The notes under the pieces: generated by a model
What the model saw: only the letters and a program-made list of their open reading frames with translations
What the model was told of the DNA's origin: nothing
The model's database searches: none
Position numbers and translations under genes: made by a program
Shown here: positions 58,600-64,000 of the stretch, piece after piece
Position numbering within the stretch: the first letter of the stretch is position 1
How the letters are laid out: each line of letters starts with the position of its first letter
Source: JADJRH01 sp046351455
GTDB taxonomy: Bacteria; Myxococcota_A; Polyangia; Polyangiales; Polyangiaceae
NCBI GenBank assembly: GCA_046351455.1
Contig: JAXLYM010000001.1
Location: forward strand, 434,001-498,000
Direction: 5' to 3'
DNA: 64,000 nt

Positions 58600-59817
58600 T
58601 CAGCGCAAGATGTCGTCGATGTGCTGCAAGATCAGGGGGATTTCGCGCGCTGCGTCGTTCGGCCAGTGGGGGGAAAAACGCAGCACGCCGTCGGGCACGG
58701 CGCACGCGACGCCGCGGTCTTGCAGGTCGTGCTGCACCTTCACCACCGAGACGCCGGGGGGCGGCTTCACGCCGAGCGTGCCGGATCTGCGGGCCGTCTC
58801 CGGGCTGCGGAGGCTCGTGAAGCCGCGCTCGATCAGCGCCGGCTCCAGGACGTCGTGGTAGGCCTGCGCGTGGGCGAAGATCGACGGGACGCCGAGCTGC
58901 AGGATGAGGTCGATCGAGGCCTCCAGCGCGGCGAATCCCGCAGCGTTGGTGTTGCCGCCCTCGATGAGGTCGATGCTCTTCTTGAGCGGGCGGTCGTAGC
59001 GGAGGTGGCCCTCGCCGTCGAAGAGGAAGCCGAGGCCGTCTTCGTGGCTGAGCCACCCGGCCACCGCCGGACGCAGCGCCGCCGCACACTCCGGCTTGGC
59101 GTACAGGAAGCCGCAGCCCTCGACTCCCATCATCCACTTGTGACTGCCGGCCGCGAGATAGTCGATGTCCTCGGCCACGACGTCGATCGGCGTCATCCCG
59201 CAGGCCTGCACCGCGTCCACGAACACCTCGGCTCCGCGGGCGTGCGCGAGCTTCGCCATCTCGGCGAGGGGCATGCGATACCCCGTCTGGAACTGGACCG
59301 CGCTCACCGCCACGACGCGGGCGCCGCGCTCGATCTCACGGGCCAGTCGATCGAGCGCAGAGGCCATGTCCGCGCGGTACTCCGCGGCCGACAGAAAGAC
59401 CACCTCCACGTCGAACAAGGCCGCTGCGCGCTGCCACGGCGTCACGTTGGAGGGGAATTCGCCCTCGAAGCAGATCACCCGATCTCCCTTCTTCCAGGGG
59501 ATGCACAGGGCGATGTCGGTGACTCCGCGCGTGGTGTTCTGTCCGAGCGCGATGTCCGCGGCCTTCGGGGCGCCGATGAGGCGCGCGAGCTTCTCCTTCG
59601 TGCGGTTTCGCTGGAGGAGCCATGTCAGGAAGGCCGTGGTGCCGCGGCGCTCGTAGTCGGCGTACACGCGAGTCGCGGCCTCGGTGACGGCGATCGAGGG
59701 GGCCGAGATGCCCGCGTGGTTCGCGAAGACCGGGAAGGAGAGGTGCGGGAACAGGGATCGATCACCGAGCTTGGCAGTATGCGCCGTCTCGGGGGCGAGG
59801 ACAGGGGACACGGTCAC
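58600..59817 (-). CDS. Class V PLP-dependent aminotransferase
   Basis: A 405-residue fold-type I enzyme of the NifS/isopenicillin-epimerase-like class. The N-terminal ANHAGISAP segment, the Asp in FVDAVQACG near 196 and the PLP Lys in GSHKWMMG near 226 are present. It may transaminate the beta-amino acid released by the hydantoinase-amidase pair or act on a separate substrate; class V is not the usual enzyme for beta-alanine. GTG start overlaps the preceding gene's stop (GTGA), so it is coupled to the zinc-ribbon protein. Confidence 0.82.
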   Translation of the reverse strand: MTVSPVLAPETAHTAKLGDRSLFPHLSFPVFANHAGISAPSIAVTEAATRVYADYERRGTTAFLTWLLQRNRTKEKLARLIGAPKAADIALGQNTTRGVTDIALCIPWKKGDRVICFEGEFPSNVTPWQRAAALFDVEVVFLSAAEYRADMASALDRLAREIERGARVVAVSAVQFQTGYRMPLAEMAKLAHARGAEVFVDAVQACGMTPIDVVAEDIDYLAAGSHKWMMGVEGCGFLYAKPECAAALRPAVAGWLSHEDGLGFLFDGEGHLRYDRPLKKSIDLIEGGNTNAAGFAALEASIDLILQLGVPSIFAHAQAYHDVLEPALIERGFTSLRSPETARRSGTLGVKPPPGVSVVKVQHDLQDRGVACAVPDGVLRFSPHWPNDAAREIPLILQHIDDILR

Positions 59818-61232
59818 TCCAGCGTCTTGTAGCCGAGCCGCAGATCCGGGGCCATCTTGCGGATGGCGTCCGTCGCGGCGGTCTCGAAGTGGTCTTTGAA
59901 GTCGTCCTCGACGGCCTCTTTCGCGGAGGTCTTCTCGGACTGATAACGGCTCTTGCGGAAGTCGACGACCTCCGAGCTCTCGAAGGCGATCTTGGTCTGG
60001 CAGAGGCGCGTCCCCGCTTCGATGTCGTAGACGATCATCGCGCCGTCGACCTCACCGCCCGAATAGCTGAAGTCCTTTCCGCTCACCTTCTCGCCCTTCA
60101 CGACAGGCCACGTCTTGAGCTTGCTCTTGTACACGACGAGGAGCGGGCCACTGTTCGCCTTGAAATCGGCCAGAGACGCGGAGCGGTCCTCGATCTTGCG
60201 GGATTCGTCGAGGATCTTGGAGAGGCTCTCCGACGTGAGGATCGGCCACGCGCGCTTGTCGCCGTTCAGGAGGTCGAAATCGGCCGTCGCGACCTTCTTT
60301 CGCTCGCTGCCGGTCACGTATTTCGCGAGCGCGGACTTCGAGCACGTCGTCTCTTCGGCGGGGGCGGACGCGGCGTCGGTGCGGACTCGGCCCAAGCGAT
60401 CCAGGAAGGTCTTCACGGCGGAGGTGGAGACGGCCTTCTTGATGTCCTCGCGCGTCTTGGCTTCGTCCGCGGCGATCTCGGCGTCGGAGAGCTTGCGGGG
60501 CGGCGCGGTGAACGGGGCCGCAGGGGGCAAGTCCGCGCACGACAGGCCCTCTCCGACCTGGATCACGAACCAGCGAGAGCGGCGCTCCAGGCAGGCGTTC
60601 GCGGTGTAGTGGTTCGTCCCGAAGGCGAAGCGGACGTCCGGCTGGGAGGCGCGGCGGTCCTCTTGCTTGAAGGCGCCGTCGCAGTGGATCTCCTTGAAAT
60701 CTAGGGTTTTGTCCGCATACCCCTTGTCGGTCAGATACTCCTCGACGAGGTCACACGCGATCTTCTGATCGAGCTTCTCGACCTCTCGCTTGCCTTCGAG
60801 GCGCTGTCCGACGGCGGCGAGGTGCTCCGCTTTGGCCTTCTGATCCAGGTACGTGCCGACGAGCACGGTGATGGTGAGGCACATGCCGACGACGCCCGCC
60901 ACGAGGCCGACGATCGAGGACGTGGGGCGCGGCTGGCCTTCGGCCTTGAGGACGCTGCCCGCGCGGTAGCCGAGGATGCCGGTGATGATCGAGACGGGGC
61001 CGCAGCAGATCGCCATCGTGACGAGCGAGACGATCATGTTCGTCTTGGCGGCGTTCTCGGCCTTCAGGATGCGGGCGCGCCGCATCTGGTCGGCCTGCAC
61101 GGACTGCATGCGCTGCTGCTGCTGGGCCTGCGCCGCGCCCCAGGGCGTGACGTAACCGCAGTAACCACACTTCGCAGAGCCCGGCGAGAGGAGCGCCGAG
61201 CACTGAGGACATTGAGCACCGGGCATCGTCAT
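59814..61232 (-). CDS. Zinc-ribbon membrane protein with DUF4190-like segment
   Basis: A 472-residue protein. CPQCSALLSPGSAKCGYCGY (about 8-27) is a zinc ribbon. A polar helix follows, then two membrane helices at about 66-90 and 103-125 with the Gly-rich loop typical of DUF4190-type proteins. The remaining 340 residues are a soluble domain, probably outside the membrane, with several Cys (DLVEEYLTDKGY; EIHCDG) and no motif I recognise. Its stop overlaps the aminotransferase start, so the two are in one operon. Confidence 0.7.
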   Translation of the reverse strand: MTMPGAQCPQCSALLSPGSAKCGYCGYVTPWGAAQAQQQQRMQSVQADQMRRARILKAENAAKTNMIVSLVTMAICCGPVSIITGILGYRAGSVLKAEGQPRPTSSIVGLVAGVVGMCLTITVLVGTYLDQKAKAEHLAAVGQRLEGKREVEKLDQKIACDLVEEYLTDKGYADKTLDFKEIHCDGAFKQEDRRASQPDVRFAFGTNHYTANACLERRSRWFVIQVGEGLSCADLPPAAPFTAPPRKLSDAEIAADEAKTREDIKKAVSTSAVKTFLDRLGRVRTDAASAPAEETTCSKSALAKYVTGSERKKVATADFDLLNGDKRAWPILTSESLSKILDESRKIEDRSASLADFKANSGPLLVVYKSKLKTWPVVKGEKVSGKDFSYSGGEVDGAMIVYDIEAGTRLCQTKIAFESSEVVDFRKSRYQSEKTSAKEAVEDDFKDHFETAATDAIRKMAPDLRLGYKTLE

Positions 61233-61283
61233 GGCGATCGGCGGCGAGGATACGCGCCTTTTCGTGACTGCCAGTCTGCTTTT

Positions 61284-62738
61284 TTACGGGGTCGGCGCGA
61301 CGGGCTCGCCGGAGCCGGCCGGCGCCTCGGGGGGCGCCTGCTCGAAGATCGTGAGCGAGCGGTCGGACCAGCAGGCCACCGCGGCGCGCGTCCCGTCCGG
61401 GGAGACGGCGATGTTCGTCGCGCCGCGGCCCGTCGCCAGGGACGTCACCACGCGCGGCGGATCGCCCGCGATCACCGTCACGTTCGCGCCCGCGGGCGGG
61501 TACGTGTCGCCGCCCATCGAGACGAACAGCATCGAGCGGTCCGGGGAGAGCGCGCCGGATCGGGGGACGCCGTCGAGCATCAGCGTGTCGGTCACCTCCA
61601 TCGCCGCGAGATCGATCACGCTCGCGGTCTTCGACGCCGCGTTGAGCGTGATGCCGTAGCGATCCGCGCCGAAGATGAAGCCCGACGTCGGGTTGGTGCC
61701 GACCCCCACCTCGCTCGCCGTGGTGGCGCCGCTCACGCGGAGGATCGTGGCCGAGGACGACGCGCGGTCCGGGAAAAGAAGGAACGTGCCGTCGCGCGAG
61801 ACGTCGCCGAGGCCGAGCTCGCGGCCGAGCGGGATGCTGCGGCGGGTCGCTCCGAAGGGCGTCTCGTTCGGATCGAAGAGGTCGATCCAGGAGCCCGTGT
61901 AACGGCCGCCGTGCGTGAGCGCGCCGATCGCCGCGACGTACGGCCGGCCCTCCGCCTGCACGAGGAAGATCTGCCCCGTCGCGTGCGGCAGCGTGATGTC
62001 CGCGAGGCGCGCGCCGCTGCCGAGATCGAAGCGGGAGAGGCGCTTCGCGTCCGTCGTCGCGGTGACCACCGTGCGGCCGTCCGGCAGCTCGACGAGGTCG
62101 CCCGGGCCCTTGCCGACGTCGAGGAGGATCGGGTCCTTGTCCCACGCCGTCGTGTCCATCACCGGGATGCGCGCGGCGTCCTCGTGGCGCAAGACTGCGA
62201 GGTACCGGCCGTAAAGCAAGCGGAGCGTGTCGCCCTGCGCGGGCACCGAGGCCTGGTGCACGAGGTCGCCGTTCGAGAGCTTGTACTCGCGCAGCGTCGC
62301 GTCGTCGCAGCTCACGTAGACGCTGTTTCCGCTCGGATGAAAGGCGATGTCGAGCGGTCGCACGTCGCCGATCTTGAGCTGCCGCACGCGCCAGGAGCGA
62401 TCTGGATCCGGCGAGAGCTGCGGCTTCTTCGGCGCTGGATCCGGGCCGATCGCGGCGGGCGCGGGCGCGGTCGGGCTCGCGGAGGCGTCGGGCGTGAAGT
62501 TCGTGAGCGGGGGCGCCTCACCGACCTTCGATTCGCGGCCGCCGATGAGGATCACCATCAACGTGGCGAAGGCGCTGCCGAGGATGATCGCGACGCGCGG
62601 GACGCGGGGCTGCGGCTCCGCGGGCTTCACGACGGGCGGGACCGGCGTCACGAGCCAGGCCTTGCAGGAGCGGCATTTCTTCGCTCCCGGAAGGACGAGG
62701 GCCCCGCAGGAGCGGCAAGGCACCCGCTGCTCGCTCAC
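61284..62738 (-). CDS. Zinc-ribbon, single-pass membrane beta-propeller protein
   Basis: A 484-residue protein started at GTG. The zinc ribbon CRSCGALVLPGAKKCRSCKA lies at about 8-27, a membrane helix at 48-66, then a Pro/Ala-rich linker. From about 115 to the end, repeats of the type FHPSGNSVYVSCDD and VSPDGTRAAVAC form a seven-bladed WD40/YVTN-like propeller. Cytoplasmic ribbon and extracytoplasmic propeller would suit a sensor or scaffold. The stop is a TAA in a T-rich stretch. The upstream neighbour is another propeller protein on the same strand. Confidence 0.7.
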   Translation of the reverse strand: MSEQRVPCRSCGALVLPGAKKCRSCKAWLVTPVPPVVKPAEPQPRVPRVAIILGSAFATLMVILIGGRESKVGEAPPLTNFTPDASASPTAPAPAAIGPDPAPKKPQLSPDPDRSWRVRQLKIGDVRPLDIAFHPSGNSVYVSCDDATLREYKLSNGDLVHQASVPAQGDTLRLLYGRYLAVLRHEDAARIPVMDTTAWDKDPILLDVGKGPGDLVELPDGRTVVTATTDAKRLSRFDLGSGARLADITLPHATGQIFLVQAEGRPYVAAIGALTHGGRYTGSWIDLFDPNETPFGATRRSIPLGRELGLGDVSRDGTFLLFPDRASSSATILRVSGATTASEVGVGTNPTSGFIFGADRYGITLNAASKTASVIDLAAMEVTDTLMLDGVPRSGALSPDRSMLFVSMGGDTYPPAGANVTVIAGDPPRVVTSLATGRGATNIAVSPDGTRAAVACWSDRSLTIFEQAPPEAPAGSGEPVAPTP

Positions 62739-62799
62739 GGCGCCACCCGCGCGCCCACGGCGCCCGCACGCACGCTCACGGCGTCACCCGCGCGTTCAC
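62734..62799. repeat. Imperfect direct repeat at a gene junction
   Basis: Two 25-bp copies (CTCACGGCG(C/T)CACCCGCGCG plus CCCAC or TTCAC) begin at 62734 and 62775, 41 bp apart. The first overlaps the start codon of the downstream gene, the second runs to the stop of the upstream gene, so the junction seems to have been duplicated. Confidence 0.5.
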
Positions 62800-63995
62800 C
62801 GCACCACCCAGGCCACCTTGGCGCGATCCGAGAGCACGAGCGCCATGTTGCCCTTCGGCGCGAGGCGCACGCGCGTCGGCTCCGCGGCCACGGGCAAGAG
62901 CAACACGTCGTACGACGCGAGATCGACGAGGCCGATCGCGCTGTTCGCGACGTCCGGCAGGGCGACGACGGCCTGCTCCCCGTCCGGCGAGACGGCCATG
63001 TCGACGGCGCGGGCGTTGAGCGGCACGTGCTGGATCACCTTGTTTTGAGCCAGATCCACGACGTCGAGCGCGCGCCCTTCGTCGCAGCGGACGAGCGCGC
63101 GGCGGCCCTTGCGGAGCAGCTCGATCTGCTCGGGCTCGTGGCAGACCTTGATCGCGTCCTTGCGTCGAACCGCGCCGGAGGGCAGCCATTCCAGCGGGAC
63201 GATCTCGTCCTCCGCGCGCAGCACCACGTAGCTCATCGTGCCGTCGGGCGTCATGAGCACGCTCACGGGGTTGCCGAGCATCGAGGTGCGCACGCGATCT
63301 TGCGCGGACGCCAAGCGCCCCGGATCGAAGGCGTACGCCGCGCCGCCGGGCGCGTTCGGCAGGCCGGGGAGCGGCACGGATCCGGTCGTCGTGAGCGCGC
63401 GCTTGCCGCTGTCGTCGATGCCGACGGGGCCGACCGTGTCGTCGCCGAACTGAATGCGATCGATCTCGGCGTGGTACTCGGTCGCGATCACGGACACGGT
63501 GTGCGCCGCGGGCATCGACGCGAGGACGCGCCGCCCGGAGCCGCCGACCGCGATCTCCGTCACGGCCTCCCCCATCTCGATCGTCTTCAAAAGATGGGTC
63601 GTGTCGCTGTCGATGACGAAGATGCGCTGCGGGGTGGTCGCGTAGATCGCGTCCCCCACGCGGAAGAGGCGGCGCGACATCGGCGTGTCGGTGAGCTGGC
63701 CGAGCACCTCGCCGGTGCGCGCGCTCTGCACGCGGGTGCCGGCGAGCAGCGCGACGGCGAAGCGCTCGCTGTCCAGCGGGATCGCGTCGCCCACGTCCTT
63801 CGGGAGCGAGAACGGCCCGGAGACGGTCGGCTCGGCGGCGACGTGGCCGACGTCGTTCGGCTTCTGCCAGACGCACTGGCCCACCGTGCACGCCTCTCCG
63901 TTCCAGCACGCGGGCGAGCACACGGGCATGTGCGCCTGCGCCTGCGCGGCCTTCGAGGGGACGTGGCGATCCGGCGCGTACGAGCGCAGCGCCAT
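62796..63995 (-). CDS. YVTN/WD40-like beta-propeller protein (probably 5'-truncated)
   Basis: At least 399 residues are present. An ATG lies at 63995, but only five bases of the window remain and the N-terminus has no signal peptide or ribbon, so the true start is probably outside. Early residues carry a Cys cluster (CSPACWNGEACTVGQC). The rest is a propeller built of about seven units with recurring motifs such as VSPDGEQAVVALPD and LTPDGTMSYV. It resembles its downstream neighbour in architecture and may share a pathway. Function unknown. Confidence 0.6.
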   Translation of the reverse strand: MALRSYAPDRHVPSKAAQAQAHMPVCSPACWNGEACTVGQCVWQKPNDVGHVAAEPTVSGPFSLPKDVGDAIPLDSERFAVALLAGTRVQSARTGEVLGQLTDTPMSRRLFRVGDAIYATTPQRIFVIDSDTTHLLKTIEMGEAVTEIAVGGSGRRVLASMPAAHTVSVIATEYHAEIDRIQFGDDTVGPVGIDDSGKRALTTTGSVPLPGLPNAPGGAAYAFDPGRLASAQDRVRTSMLGNPVSVLMTPDGTMSYVVLRAEDEIVPLEWLPSGAVRRKDAIKVCHEPEQIELLRKGRRALVRCDEGRALDVVDLAQNKVIQHVPLNARAVDMAVSPDGEQAVVALPDVANSAIGLVDLASYDVLLLPVAAEPTRVRLAPKGNMALVLSDRAKVAWVVR

Positions 63996-64000
63996 GCCGC

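Overview
The window is very GC-rich and densely coded. It looks like the chromosome of a myxobacterium (Myxococcota, most likely order Polyangiales). Evidence for this is two C-terminal MYXO-CTERM-type tails, many lipoproteins with Gly/Ser/Thr-rich linkers after the lipobox, a Pkn-type kinase with a PEGA domain, hybrid histidine kinases, a GAF-type sigma-54 activator, DUF2169 and DUF4382 proteins, and a classical menaquinone locus. I saw no rRNA, tRNA, CRISPR array, transposase or phage gene.

Layout. 0-6.5 kb: end of a MYXO-CTERM protein, RNase III, small membrane proteins, a five-heme MYXO-CTERM cytochrome and, divergently, an assimilatory APS/PAPS reductase. 6.7-15.5 kb: signalling block (a kinase with a degenerate catalytic loop, two paralogous hybrid histidine kinases in tandem, a metallo-beta-lactamase-fold hydrolase coupled to a sigma-54 activator). 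15.6-24.2 kb: envelope lipoproteins (von Willebrand A, Sel1), an Ntn-type acyltransferase and a PP2C phosphatase. 24.6-36.8 kb: a DUF2169 protein, a DAG kinase-archease-RtcB group, a HEAT-like lipoprotein, a DUF4382 lipoprotein, an aquaporin and an orphan ExbD. 37-41.6 kb: a nucleotidyltransferase, PlsC and hypotheticals. 41.6-53.1 kb: a menaquinone locus on the minus strand. It holds polyprenyl synthase, DAHP synthase, MenG/UbiE, MenF, MenD, MenB and MenA, with overlapping or nearly touching ends, then a 338-bp gap, then MenC, MenE and a lipoprotein. 53.3-56 kb: a GbsR/MarR regulator, an SDR-like protein and a lipoprotein hydrolase. 56.1-61.2 kb: hydantoinase, beta-ureidopropionase and a class V aminotransferase, consistent with reductive pyrimidine or hydantoin breakdown. 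61.3-64 kb: zinc-ribbon and beta-propeller proteins.

The most unusual content is two families of dispersed palindromic elements. Element A is about 90 bp: a 20-bp outer stem holding an inner hairpin, with paired compensatory changes between copies. It has six full copies, and about five shortened or degenerate copies around 35 bp. Nearly all lie against the stop codon of a gene. Element B is about 75-90 bp, built round a CCCTCCC/GGGAGGG stem, with four copies. Both families also occur in frame inside menD, whose conserved motifs remain intact, so they are translated as extra loops. One A copy supplies the C-terminus of a membrane protein. This resembles, by analogy only, the palindromic elements of Rickettsia that are translated within genes.

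Gene starts were chosen from RBS-like sequences, lipoboxes, family lengths and overlaps. Functional names rest on motifs read by eye, without database searches.
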